Shown in pieces: positions 1-6,553 of a stretch of DNA of 15,919 bases. Where the stretch lies: the NCBI GenBank assembly GCA_036493595.1, contig DASXPN010000116.1:1-15919 (forward strand). Reading direction: 5' to 3'. The notes beneath the pieces were generated by a model. That model was not told the origin of the DNA and made no database searches. It saw only the letters and a list, made by a program, of their open reading frames with translations. The stretch comes from DATAES01 sp036493595 (GTDB lineage Bacteria > Actinomycetota > Acidimicrobiia > Acidimicrobiales > JACDCH01). The translations under genes were made by a program, and so were the position numbers. Within the stretch, counting starts at the first letter, position 1, and the number at the start of each line of letters is the position of its first letter.

Positions 1-30
1 GACGCAGCCACGTGGCCGGTGGGTCAGCGG

Positions 31-387
31 TCACAGAACCGTCCACCATCTGTTCTGAGTCGGCGGAGCCACGTCCATGGTGGCTGAGTCGACAATGTGC
101 GCCGGGGGGATCAGGGGAGCCGGGGGGGTCGGGGGCCTGCGGGGGCAGTCGACGCTCGCGACCAGCGCGCCGAGGCCGACCAGGTCGAAGACGCTCGCCA
201 GGCCCGGGTCGACATCGCGCAGCTCGAGGTCGCAGCCGGCGCGCCGCGCCGCGAGGTGCCACCGGGCGACGCCGTCGACGACCGCGAGATCGCAGCCGCA
301 CCCGAACGCGGGGTCGACGGTCCACGCCACGACCGCGACACCGTGTCGAACGAGGACGACCGTTGCACACGCGCCTCGCCGGACCAC
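31..387 (-). CDS. STAS-domain-like small protein (function unknown)
   Basis: The product (about 118 aa) contains a stretch reading D-L-A-V-V-D-G-V-A-R, then an A-A-R-R helix, then L-R-D-V and F-D-L-V-G-L. This is the pattern of small actinobacterial proteins related to STAS/anti-sigma-antagonist folds (beta strand, helix with conserved Asp, strand, DLxGL helix). No phosphorylatable Ser typical of SpoIIAA-type antagonists is obvious, so a role in partner switching is not shown. The C-terminal 50 residues are Pro-rich and low in complexity. I chose the GTG at 387 because the frame upstream of it (to 522) reads as Arg/Ser/Pro-rich noncoding sequence; ATG at 483 is an alternative. No Shine-Dalgarno is visible. 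The gene diverges from dinB with about 106 bp between them, including the LexA box. The family call comes from recalled sequence patterns and is moderately secure; the function is not. Confidence 0.6.
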   Translation of the reverse strand: MVRRGACATVVLVRHGVAVVAWTVDPAFGCGCDLAVVDGVARWHLAARRAGCDLELRDVDPGLASVFDLVGLGALVASVDCPRRPPTPPAPLIPPAHIVDSATMDVAPPTQNRWWTVL

Positions 388-426
388 GTTGCTACGACGA
401 GGCCGGCACCGCGAACTCATCGGCGG

Positions 427-459
427 GTGCGCTGATCGGGGTGCGCTGATCGGGGTGCG
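427..459. repeat. 14-bp direct tandem repeat, two copies plus partial third
   Basis: The unit GTGCGCTGATCGGG occurs at 427-440 and again, identical, at 441-454, followed by GTGCG at 455-459. It lies between the STAS-like gene and dinB, upstream of the LexA box. It could be a replication-slippage product or a repeated regulator site; nothing in the sequence decides this. Confidence 0.85.
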
Positions 460-486
460 GCGGGCGAGTCCCTGTGCGATCATGAG

Positions 487-500
487 CGAACATATGTTCG
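487..500. promoter_or_regulatory. LexA (SOS) box overlapping the dinB start
   Basis: CGAACATATGTTCG is a perfect 14-bp palindrome and an exact match to the Gram-positive/actinobacterial LexA consensus CGAAC-N4-GTTCG. The ATG at 494, the chosen dinB start, forms part of the right half. A repressor bound here would cover the transcription start of a leaderless or short-leader mRNA. It is also about 100 bp upstream of the divergent STAS-like gene and might affect it. Confidence 0.85.
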
Positions 501-1693
501 CATCTCGTGAGGAGGCGACCATCCTGCATGCCGACCTCGACGCCTTCTACGCGTCGGTCGAACAGCGCGACGACCCCCGCCTCCGCGGCAAGCCGGTCAT
601 CGTCGGCATGGGGGTGGTGCTCGCCGCGAGCTACGAGGCGAAGGCGTACGGCGTGCGCACGGCGATGGTCGGGGCTCAGGCGCGCCAGATGTGCCCGGGC
701 GCGATCGTCGTGTCGCCTCGCATGTCTGCGTACTCCGACGCGAGCAAGGCCGTCTTCGCCGTCTTCGACGACACCTCCCCACTCGTCGAAGGACTCTCGA
801 TCGACGAAGCGTTCCTGGACGTCGGCGGACTGCGCCGGCTGGCCGGATCACCGGCCGAGATCGCGATGCGGCTTCGACGCAATGTGCTCGCGCGGGTGGG
901 CTTGCCGATCACCGTCGGAGTGGCACGGACGAAGTTCCTCGCCAAGGTGGCGAGTGGTGTCGCGAAGCCTGACGGCTTGCTCGTGGTGCCGCCCGACGCG
1001 GAGCTCGACTTCCTCCATCCGCTTCCCGTCGAACGATTGTGGGGAGTCGGCGCGGTCACGGCGGAGAAGCTGCACGCACGGGGCATCACGACCGTCGGTG
1101 AGGTCGCGCTGATGGATCGGTCGGTGCTCATCTCGATGCTGGGCCTCGCGTCCGGCCGCCAGCTCCATGCCTTGGCCCACAACCGCGACCCGCGCCGAGT
1201 GCAAGTGGGCCGTCGTCGCGGGTCGATCGGATCGCAACGAGCGATGGGCCGCAGGCCGAAGACGTCCGCGGACATCGATGCTGCGCTCGTCGGGCTCGTC
1301 GACCGGGTGACCCGCCGCATGCGCGCCGCCGATCGCGTCGGTCGCACGGTCACATTGCGCCTGCGCTTCGACGACTTCAGCCGCGCCACTCGTTCGCACA
1401 CGCTGCCGCGCGCCACCGCACATACGGGCACGGTCCTCACCACGGCGCGCGCGTTGTTGGCCGCCGCGCAGCCGCTGATCGAGGAGCAAGGTCTCACGCT
1501 GGTCGGCATCTCGGTCGCCAACCTCGACAACGCCGACGCCGTCCAGTTGACGCTGCCCTTCGGCAAGGGCACACCGGAAGCGCTCGATCTCGCGCTCGAC
1601 GGGGTGCACGAACGCTTCGGGTCCGCGGCGCTCACCCGCGCGGTGCAGCTCGGGCGGCATCAGGGTCTCACCGTGCCGATGCTCCCCGACTAG
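494..1693 (+). CDS. dinB: DNA polymerase IV (Y-family translesion polymerase)
   Basis: This Y-family polymerase (399 aa) copies past damaged template bases. The palm carries LHADLDAFYASVEQ (catalytic D14) and GLSIDEAFLDV (catalytic D104 and E105). These are followed by the fingers, the GVARTKFLAKVASGVAKPDG segment, a helix-hairpin-helix thumb (LWGVGAVTAEKLHARGI) and the little-finger domain. QLTLPF (about residues 351-356) near the C terminus is a beta-clamp-binding motif, so the protein can be recruited to the sliding clamp. Length is normal and no key residue is missing. The start could be ATG 482 or ATG 494; I prefer 494 because it gives the short MFxS N terminus I associate with actinobacterial homologues. 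The LexA palindrome at 487-500 covers either start region, implying DNA-damage induction. No good Shine-Dalgarno precedes either ATG. Confidence 0.95.
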   Translation: MFASREEATILHADLDAFYASVEQRDDPRLRGKPVIVGMGVVLAASYEAKAYGVRTAMVGAQARQMCPGAIVVSPRMSAYSDASKAVFAVFDDTSPLVEGLSIDEAFLDVGGLRRLAGSPAEIAMRLRRNVLARVGLPITVGVARTKFLAKVASGVAKPDGLLVVPPDAELDFLHPLPVERLWGVGAVTAEKLHARGITTVGEVALMDRSVLISMLGLASGRQLHALAHNRDPRRVQVGRRRGSIGSQRAMGRRPKTSADIDAALVGLVDRVTRRMRAADRVGRTVTLRLRFDDFSRATRSHTLPRATAHTGTVLTTARALLAAAQPLIEEQGLTLVGISVANLDNADAVQLTLPFGKGTPEALDLALDGVHERFGSAALTRAVQLGRHQGLTVPMLPD

Positions 1694-1759
1694 CGATACT
1701 GATGTCGCGGCCGATGAGTGGGCGTCGCCGGCATCGTCACTACGTCATCGAGCGGACAC

Positions 1760-1765
1760 GGGAGG
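1760..1765 (+). promoter_or_regulatory. Ribosome binding site deciding the serine hydrolase start
   Basis: GGGAGG lies 6 nt before the GTG at 1772. The earlier in-frame GTG at 1718 has no such site, and the 18 codons between do not look like family sequence. Confidence 0.7.
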
Positions 1766-1771
1766 CACCTG

Positions 1772-2983
1772 GTGAGTGACGGCGGACTGTCAGCGGCTCG
1801 ACTGCAGCGGTTGCACGACGTGATGGCCGGCTACGTGGAGCGCGGCGAGGTTCCCGGCCTCGTGACGTTGGTGGATCGCCACGGCGAAACCCATGTCGAT
1901 GCCATCGGCACGGCCGAACTCGGCGGCCACAATGCCGTCGGCCGCGAGTCGATCTTCCGCATCTCGTCGATGACGAAGCCGGTGACTGCGGTGGCGACGA
2001 TGATCCTCGTCGAGGAGTGCAAGCTGCGCCTCGACGAGCCGGTCGACCGATTGTTGCCGGAGCTTGCAAACCGCAAAGTGTTGCGGCAACTCGACGGACA
2101 GCTCGACGACGTCACTCCGGCCGACCGGCCGATCACGGTGCGCGACCTGCTCACGTTTCGGATGGGGTTCGGCATCCTGATGGCGCCACCCGGGACCTAC
2201 CCGATCCAGCGAGCGACCGACGAGCTCGAGCTCGGTCAAGGTCCGCCCGCGCCGTCGACGCCACCGCCGCCGGACGAGTGGATTCGCCGGCTCGGCACAC
2301 TTCCGCTCATGCACCAGCCCGGCGAGCGGTGGATGTACAGCACCGGCGCAGATGTGCTCGGCGTCTTGATCGCTCGCGCTTCGGGGCAGTCGTTCGACGG
2401 CTTTCTGCGCGAACGCATCTTCGAACCGCTCGGCATGAAGGACACGAGCTTCGCCGTGCGCACCAACGACATCGACCGCCTGGTGACCGGCTACGCGGCC
2501 GGCCCGGACTCCGACGAGCTCCATGTCATCGACGACGCCGAGGGTGGCCAGTGGAGTCAGCCGCCCGCGTTTGCGTCCGGCGCGGGCGGCCTCGTCTCTA
2601 CCGTCGACGACTTCGGCGCCTTCGGTCGGATGCTCCTCGATCACGGGCGGTTCGGGAGCGAACGCATCCTGTCGCGAGCCTCCGTCAAGACGATGACCAC
2701 CGATCACCTGACCCCCGAGCAGAAGGCGGTATCCGGACTCGGCGATGACTACTTCGACTCGCACGGCTGGGGTTTCGGTGTGGCGGTGGTGACGCGACGC
2801 GATGACATCGCCGATTCCGTCGGCAAGTACGGATGGGACGGTGGCCTCGGTACGTCCTGGTCCTCGGATCCGGTGGAGGACATGGTGACGATCCTGCTGA
2901 CCCAACGGGCGTGGACGTCACCGAGCGCGCCGAATGTGTGCCGTGACTTCTGGACCGGCGCGTACCAAGCCATCGAGGACTGA
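1772..2983 (+). CDS. Beta-lactamase-fold serine hydrolase (class C/EstB type)
   Basis: The product (403 aa) belongs to the PF00144 family of class C beta-lactamase-related esterases and peptidases. The catalytic S-x-x-K tetrad is SMTK (S66 and K69 from this start) in the context IFRISSMTKPVTAVATMIL. The second motif is Y189-S-T in RWMYSTGADVLG, where the usual third residue Asn is replaced by Thr. A WDGGLGT segment near the C terminus takes the place of the KTG/HxG box. No signal peptide is visible, so a cytoplasmic esterase-like role is more likely than secreted beta-lactamase activity; the substrate is unknown. The start at GTG 1772 is supported by a strong Shine-Dalgarno. It is the first gene of a tight plus-strand run with the nucleoside hydrolase 22 nt downstream. 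Confidence 0.9.
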   Translation: MSDGGLSAARLQRLHDVMAGYVERGEVPGLVTLVDRHGETHVDAIGTAELGGHNAVGRESIFRISSMTKPVTAVATMILVEECKLRLDEPVDRLLPELANRKVLRQLDGQLDDVTPADRPITVRDLLTFRMGFGILMAPPGTYPIQRATDELELGQGPPAPSTPPPPDEWIRRLGTLPLMHQPGERWMYSTGADVLGVLIARASGQSFDGFLRERIFEPLGMKDTSFAVRTNDIDRLVTGYAAGPDSDELHVIDDAEGGQWSQPPAFASGAGGLVSTVDDFGAFGRMLLDHGRFGSERILSRASVKTMTTDHLTPEQKAVSGLGDDYFDSHGWGFGVAVVTRRDDIADSVGKYGWDGGLGTSWSSDPVEDMVTILLTQRAWTSPSAPNVCRDFWTGAYQAIED

Positions 2984-3005
2984 GCGCGCCAGTTGGCAAC
3001 ATGGC

Positions 3006-3968
3006 GTGGTGCTGGTTCACGTCGACACCGACATCGGCGGAGATCCCGACGACGCGTGCGCGCTGGCGATGTTGCTCGGATGGCCGGGCATCGACATCAC
3101 CGGCATCACGACCAATCTGGAAGCGGACGGGCGACGCGCCGCGTGCGCGGGGTACGTGTTGAAGCTGGCCGGCCGCGAGAACATCCCCATCGCCGCTGGC
3201 GCGAACGCGTCGATGACGGATCTGCGCCGGTTCGAGCCGACGTTCGGTGACGAGCGCCACTGGCCCGAACCGTTCGACGCGCGGCCGTCGCCCGCGGGCG
3301 CGGCGTTGGACCTGCTGGCGGCGAGTATCGCCCGCGACGCAACCATCGTCGCCATCGGCGGCTTGACCAACCTCGCGTTGCTCGAGGTGATGCGTCCCGG
3401 CGTGTTGCGTACGGCTCGCATCGTCGCGATGGCCGGATGGTTGGCGCCGCCGTCCGCAGGATTGCCGCAGTGGGGTCCCGATATGGACTTCAACGTGCAG
3501 TGCGACCCGCGTGCGGCCGAGATCGTCGCGGTCGCGGCGGACGACCTGACCCTCGTGACGTTGCCGGTCACCATGCGCGCCCACCTCCGCGCTCGCGACC
3601 TCGTTCCGCTTCGCTCGTCCGGACCGATCGGCGCGTTGCTGGCGCGGCAGAGCGAGGTCAACGCTTCCGACGCGAACATGTCCGATCTCGCGCGCACTCA
3701 TCCCGCTCTCCCGGACGACCTCGTCAACTTCCATTGGGATCCGGTGACCTGTGCCGTCGCCGCCGGTTGGGCCGGCGCGACGATCGAGTCCAAGCGCTTG
3801 CGAGTGACGCGTCGCGACGGTGTGGTCGTGTTCGAGGAAGGCGACGACGGCGATGACGGCCACGACGTCCGTGTGGTGACCGACCTCGACATCGCCGCCT
3901 TCACGGACGTCTGGCTGTCTGCCGTGCAGGCCGCCGACGCCGCGGCCATCGCGAACCGCGCCGGTTGA
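3006..3968 (+). CDS. Inosine/uridine-preferring nucleoside hydrolase family protein
   Basis: The product (about 320 aa) hydrolyses N-glycosidic bonds of ribonucleosides if it behaves like its family (PF01156). The Ca2+-binding Asp cluster is at the N terminus: HVDTDIGGDPDDACAL (D7, D9, D15, D16), the DxDxGGDxDDA variant of the classic DTDxGxDD motif. Further family marks are GITTNLE, AIGGLTNLALLEV, MDFNVQCDPRAAEIV and, near the C terminus, HWDPVTCA, which supplies the conserved His-x-Asp. The start is uncertain: GTG at 3006 or 3009 puts the motif at the usual distance, while the open frame extends to 2934 and would overlap the upstream hydrolase. The gene lies 22 nt after the serine hydrolase, and its stop codon touches the following sigma factor's frame, so one transcript is likely. 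Which nucleoside is used cannot be told. Confidence 0.9.
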   Translation: MVLVHVDTDIGGDPDDACALAMLLGWPGIDITGITTNLEADGRRAACAGYVLKLAGRENIPIAAGANASMTDLRRFEPTFGDERHWPEPFDARPSPAGAALDLLAASIARDATIVAIGGLTNLALLEVMRPGVLRTARIVAMAGWLAPPSAGLPQWGPDMDFNVQCDPRAAEIVAVAADDLTLVTLPVTMRAHLRARDLVPLRSSGPIGALLARQSEVNASDANMSDLARTHPALPDDLVNFHWDPVTCAVAAGWAGATIESKRLRVTRRDGVVVFEEGDDGDDGHDVRVVTDLDIAAFTDVWLSAVQAADAAAIANRAG

Positions 3969-3985
3969 GCGGGGAACATCACCCA

Positions 3986-4582
3986 GTGGACCCGCGGACC
4001 GACGCCGGTGTCATCGGGGAGTCGCTCGATGATCCACGCCTGTTCGCGGACGTGTACGACCGGCATGCGGGCGTCGTGTTCCGGTTCCTCGTCCGTCGTG
4101 TCGGGCGTGACGCGGCGGACGAGTTGCTCGGTGAGACCTTTCGCATCGCGTTCGAGCGTCGTGACACCTACGACGTCGGGCGCGCCAACGCACGGCCGTG
4201 GCTCTACGGCATCGCTACCAATCTCGTGGCCAAGCATCGCCGCAAGGAAGCCCGCCGTCTTCGCGCCACGGCGCTGCTCGCGGCCGACGGCACGAGTGAG
4301 GCGCTCGACGACCGCGTCGTCGAGCACGTCGACGCCGGCCGCCTCTGGCCGCATGTCGTGCACCGCATCACCGAGCTACCCGGCGGCGAGCGCGACGCGC
4401 TGCTCTTGTACGTCTGGGAAGAGCTTTCGTACGACGAGATCGCGGTCGCGCTGGAGGTTCCGGTCGGCACCGTGCGATCGCGACTCAATCGCGCGCGGCG
4501 GAGAATGCGCGAACTCATGACTGAACGCGGAGAACAAACCGCGACAACCAATGCTGCTGGCCGGAGCAGGATCGCACCGTGA
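3986..4582 (+). CDS. ECF-type RNA polymerase sigma factor
   Basis: The product (198 aa) has the two-domain layout of extracytoplasmic-function sigma factors. Region 2 is at about 17-82 (FADVYDRHAGVVFRFLVRRVG, DELLGETF, ARPWLYGIATNLVAKHRR), which binds the -10 element and core polymerase. Region 4 is at about 125-178 (ELPGGERDALLLYVWEELSYDEIAVALEVPVGTVRSRLNRARRRMRE), a helix-turn-helix that reads the -35 element. No extra C-terminal SnoaL or TPR domain is present. GTG 3986 is preferred because a GGGG tract precedes it. TTG 3965, overlapping the nucleoside hydrolase stop (TTGA), is the alternative. The stop overlaps the next gene's start by GTGA. No intact anti-sigma gene follows; only a short sigma-partner-like N terminus fused to the VOC protein is seen. 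Targets are unknown. Confidence 0.9.
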   Translation: MDPRTDAGVIGESLDDPRLFADVYDRHAGVVFRFLVRRVGRDAADELLGETFRIAFERRDTYDVGRANARPWLYGIATNLVAKHRRKEARRLRATALLAADGTSEALDDRVVEHVDAGRLWPHVVHRITELPGGERDALLLYVWEELSYDEIAVALEVPVGTVRSRLNRARRRMRELMTERGEQTATTNAAGRSRIAP

Positions 4583-5154
4583 CCGACACCCCCGACCCGT
4601 TCGATCCGGTTCGCGATCTGCGTCCCGACCGGCTCCAGGACAGCGAGACGAACGACCCGTGGATCCTGGCCGAAGAAAGGGACCGACTCATGTCGATGAT
4701 CGAGCACACCACCGTCGAACCGAAGCACACTTGGAACCCACCCGCGATCTATCCGCGGCTCGCGTACGAGGACGAGCGCGCCGCGATCGAGTTCCTCACC
4801 CGCGCGTTCGGGTTCCGCGAACGCGTCGAAGCTCGCATGGAGCATGACGACCACGTCCTCGCGTGGCTCGAGCACCGCGACGGCGTCGTGATGATCGGTC
4901 ACGTGAACTACGACGTGCACAACATCCACAGCCCGAAAGAGACGGGCGCAGTGACGTGCATGCTCAACGTGAGCGTCGATGACGTCGATGCGCACTGCGA
5001 GAAGGCGCGCTCGGAAGGCGCGGTCATCGCGATGGAGCTCAACGACGCGTTCTACGGCGAGCGCCGGTACGAGGCGTACGACCCCGAGGGCAATCGCTGG
5101 CATTTCGGCGAGTCGCTGGCGCACGTGCGTGAGCGCCGCTCGGTCCGGGATTGA
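4579..5154 (+). CDS. VOC (glyoxalase/bleomycin-resistance) family protein with an unusual N-terminal extension
   Basis: Residues about 57-185 of 191 form a vicinal-oxygen-chelate domain of the PhnB-like kind: YPRLAYEDERAAIEFLTRAFGF, then a central WLEHRDGVVMIG strand, VSVDDVDAHCEKARSEGA and the closing RRYEAYDPEGNRWHFGES. Metal-ligand positions are only partly evident, and the reaction is unknown. The first 37 residues (DPVRDLRPDRL, DPWILAEERDRLM) do not belong to a VOC domain. They look like the cytosolic N terminus of proteins encoded beside actinobacterial ECF sigma genes. Two starts are possible: GTG 4579, overlapping the sigma stop by GTGA, or ATG 4690, preceded by AAAGGGA (4676-4682) at 7 nt. 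From the latter the product would be a plain 154-aa VOC protein. The stop codon lies inside the -35 box of the next gene. Confidence 0.85.
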   Translation: MTDTPDPFDPVRDLRPDRLQDSETNDPWILAEERDRLMSMIEHTTVEPKHTWNPPAIYPRLAYEDERAAIEFLTRAFGFRERVEARMEHDDHVLAWLEHRDGVVMIGHVNYDVHNIHSPKETGAVTCMLNVSVDDVDAHCEKARSEGAVIAMELNDAFYGERRYEAYDPEGNRWHFGESLAHVRERRSVRD

Positions 5155-5180
5155 CATGTGACTATTTAGTCACCTATCGT
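5151..5180 (+). promoter_or_regulatory. Sigma-70-type promoter of the ArsR-SRPBCC gene
   Basis: TTGACA (5151-5156, full consensus -35) is separated by 18 nt from TATCGT (5175-5180, fits TAnnnT -10). Initiation would fall at about 5186-5189, i.e. at or next to the GTG start codon, so the transcript is probably leaderless. The TGA of the upstream VOC gene lies within the -35 box. Confidence 0.75.
5158..5173. promoter_or_regulatory. Operator palindrome between -35 and -10 (probable ArsR-family autorepression site)
   Basis: GTGACTA-TT-TAGTCAC is a perfect inverted repeat (7-bp arms, 2-nt centre) filling the spacer of the promoter. Its size and location match the usual ArsR/SmtB operator placement, and the adjacent gene encodes an ArsR-type DNA-binding domain. 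Binding would block polymerase directly. Confidence 0.75.
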
Positions 5181-5188
5181 TGGCAGGC

Positions 5189-5941
5189 GTGGACGAGGTG
5201 TTCAGGGCCCTGGCCGATCCGACCCGGAGGCAGTTGCTCGACGAGCTGTTCCGGGAGGACGGCCAGACGTTGCACCAGCTCGAAGCCCATTTCTCGATGA
5301 CTCGCTTCGGGGTGATGAAGCACCTCAAGCAGCTCGAGGACGCGGGTCTCGTCGTGACCAAGCGGCGCGGCCGCGAGAAGTTGCACTTCCTGAACCCCGT
5401 CCCCATCCGGCTCGTCCACGACCGGTGGGTGAGCAAGTACGCCGAGCCGTGGGCGGCGGGGCTCAGCGATCTCAAGCAACGATTGGAGCGGTCCATGGAG
5501 AAGGTGTTCGAGATCTACATCCGCACGACCCCGGAGCGGCTCTGGGAGGCGATCACCGACCGCGACACCCGGGCCAAGTTCCAGTTCGGCAACCACGTGA
5601 AGTCGGACTGGACGCCGGGCTCGCGCTACGAGCTCACGAACCCTCACGCGCCAGGCCCGCTGGCCGAAGGCGCGAACCTCGAGATCGATCCACCGCACCG
5701 GCTCGTGCAGAGCTTCGTCGCGCTGTGGAGCGACGACGTGAAGAGCGCAGGTACATCACGCGTCACGTGGGAGATCGAACAGGTCGAGGACTCGTGCCGG
5801 CTGACCCTCACCCACGACCAACTGAGTGAGGGTGCCAACGATCAGATCTTCGGCGGATGGCCGATGATCCTGTCCGGGTTGAAGACGTGGCTCGAGACCG
5901 GCGACGTCCTCACGACTCCGGGGTCACTCATGTACAGCTGA
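5189..5941 (+). CDS. ArsR-family HTH regulator fused to an SRPBCC (AHSA1-like) domain
   Basis: The product (250 aa) has two parts. Residues 1-95 are an ArsR winged helix: VFRALADPTRRQLLDELF, then the recognition region LEAHFSMTRFGVMKHLKQLEDAGLVVTKRRGREKLHFLN. It lacks the Cys pairs of metal-sensing ArsR proteins. Residues 103-240 are an SRPBCC/START-like ligand-binding domain (MEKVFEIYIRTTPERLWEAITD, VTWEIEQ, GGWPMILSGLKTWLETG). The fused cavity domain suggests a small hydrophobic ligand rather than a metal as inducer; this is inference. GTG 5189 is chosen because TTG 5180 lies inside the -10 box. The palindrome at 5158-5173 suggests self-repression. The gene ends 9 nt from the convergent kinase-like gene and may also respond to, or control, the VOC/sigma operon upstream. 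Confidence 0.9.
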   Translation: MDEVFRALADPTRRQLLDELFREDGQTLHQLEAHFSMTRFGVMKHLKQLEDAGLVVTKRRGREKLHFLNPVPIRLVHDRWVSKYAEPWAAGLSDLKQRLERSMEKVFEIYIRTTPERLWEAITDRDTRAKFQFGNHVKSDWTPGSRYELTNPHAPGPLAEGANLEIDPPHRLVQSFVALWSDDVKSAGTSRVTWEIEQVEDSCRLTLTHDQLSEGANDQIFGGWPMILSGLKTWLETGDVLTTPGSLMYS

Positions 5942-5950
5942 CGGCCCGGG

Positions 5951-6505
5951 TCACGGGTACGTGAAGACGCCGGCGCGCATGTGATCGATGATCACGGTCG
6001 CCACGGCTTCTGGTCCCGTCGGTGGATCACGCAACATGTGCCGGTCGTCGATGGCGGCAGCGGCGAACTCGCGGTGCATCTTTCGGGTTGCGGCCTCGTC
6101 GGTGAAGCCGTGACCGACTCGAATGCCGACTCCCTCGAGGCACCGCTCGACCGTCGGCAGGAGAACGACATAGTCGAGACGATCGAGTCCGGTTTCGGCC
6201 GCGAAGGCGGGCAGGAACCAAGGGCCGATGACGCCGTCGAACACCGCGGTGTAGCCGCGGCTCGCAAACCGACCGGCAGCAGACGCCGCTGCCCGGATCA
6301 CGACGTCGTTCTGTTCGTTCGACTCGGGTAACCATGGATCGACACGCCCACGCTGGAGGAACGCGAAGAAGGCATCGCCTTCGACGAGCGCGCTCGGCTC
6401 GAAGCGGTCCGCCACGAGCGCGGCGACGGTCGACTTGCCTGCGCCCGGCGGACCGGTGATGACCAGCAGGCGTCCACCGCCGTCGTCGAGCTGCGACCGC
6501 TCCAT
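5951..6505 (-). CDS. P-loop kinase-like ATPase (AAA_33 type)
   Basis: The product (184 aa) opens with LLVITGPPGAGKST (Walker A, about residues 18-26), followed by VEGDAFFAFL, where an Asp follows the second strand as in small-molecule kinases, zeta-toxin-like and chloramphenicol-phosphotransferase-like P-loop proteins. Later, YTAVFDGVIGPWFLPAF supplies the third strand and a conserved Asp, and YVVLLPTVERCLEGVGIR resembles the lid region. It probably phosphorylates a small molecule; the substrate is unknown. No antitoxin-like partner gene is next to it, so I do not call it a toxin. ATG 6505 has no strong Shine-Dalgarno. It lies 48 nt downstream of the methyltransferase gene on the same strand, probably the last gene of that unit, and ends tail-to-tail with the ArsR-SRPBCC gene. 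Confidence 0.85.
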   Translation of the reverse strand: MERSQLDDGGGRLLVITGPPGAGKSTVAALVADRFEPSALVEGDAFFAFLQRGRVDPWLPESNEQNDVVIRAAASAAGRFASRGYTAVFDGVIGPWFLPAFAAETGLDRLDYVVLLPTVERCLEGVGIRVGHGFTDEAATRKMHREFAAAAIDDRHMLRDPPTGPEAVATVIIDHMRAGVFTYP

Positions 6506-6553
6506 GCCGTGATCATGCTCGACGCCTTGCGCCGGTGTCGGGCCGATGTCGGT

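Noticed and set aside
67..85. AGCCAC / GTGGCT inverted repeat
   Set aside because: It lies inside the Pro-rich C-terminal codons of the STAS-like gene, has short arms and no other support.
77..481. N-terminal extension of dinB by about 135 codons
   Set aside because: The extension is Arg/Thr/Pro-rich noncoding translation, overlaps the STAS-like gene on the other strand and crosses the tandem repeat; Y-family polymerases start just before the LHADLDAF motif.
1790..2905. Minus-strand open frame (371 codons) opposite the serine hydrolase
   Set aside because: Antisense shadow caused by high GC; the plus strand carries SMTK and the other family motifs.
5942..5962. Possible terminator hairpin between the convergent ArsR-SRPBCC and kinase-like genes
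   Set aside because: CCCG/CGGG can pair around a 5-nt loop, but the stem is only about 4 bp and no T-tract follows in either direction.
5951..6505. Zeta-toxin-type toxin gene
   Set aside because: The P-loop kinase fold is shared, but there is no adjacent small antitoxin gene and the gene lies downstream of a methyltransferase in an operon-like order.
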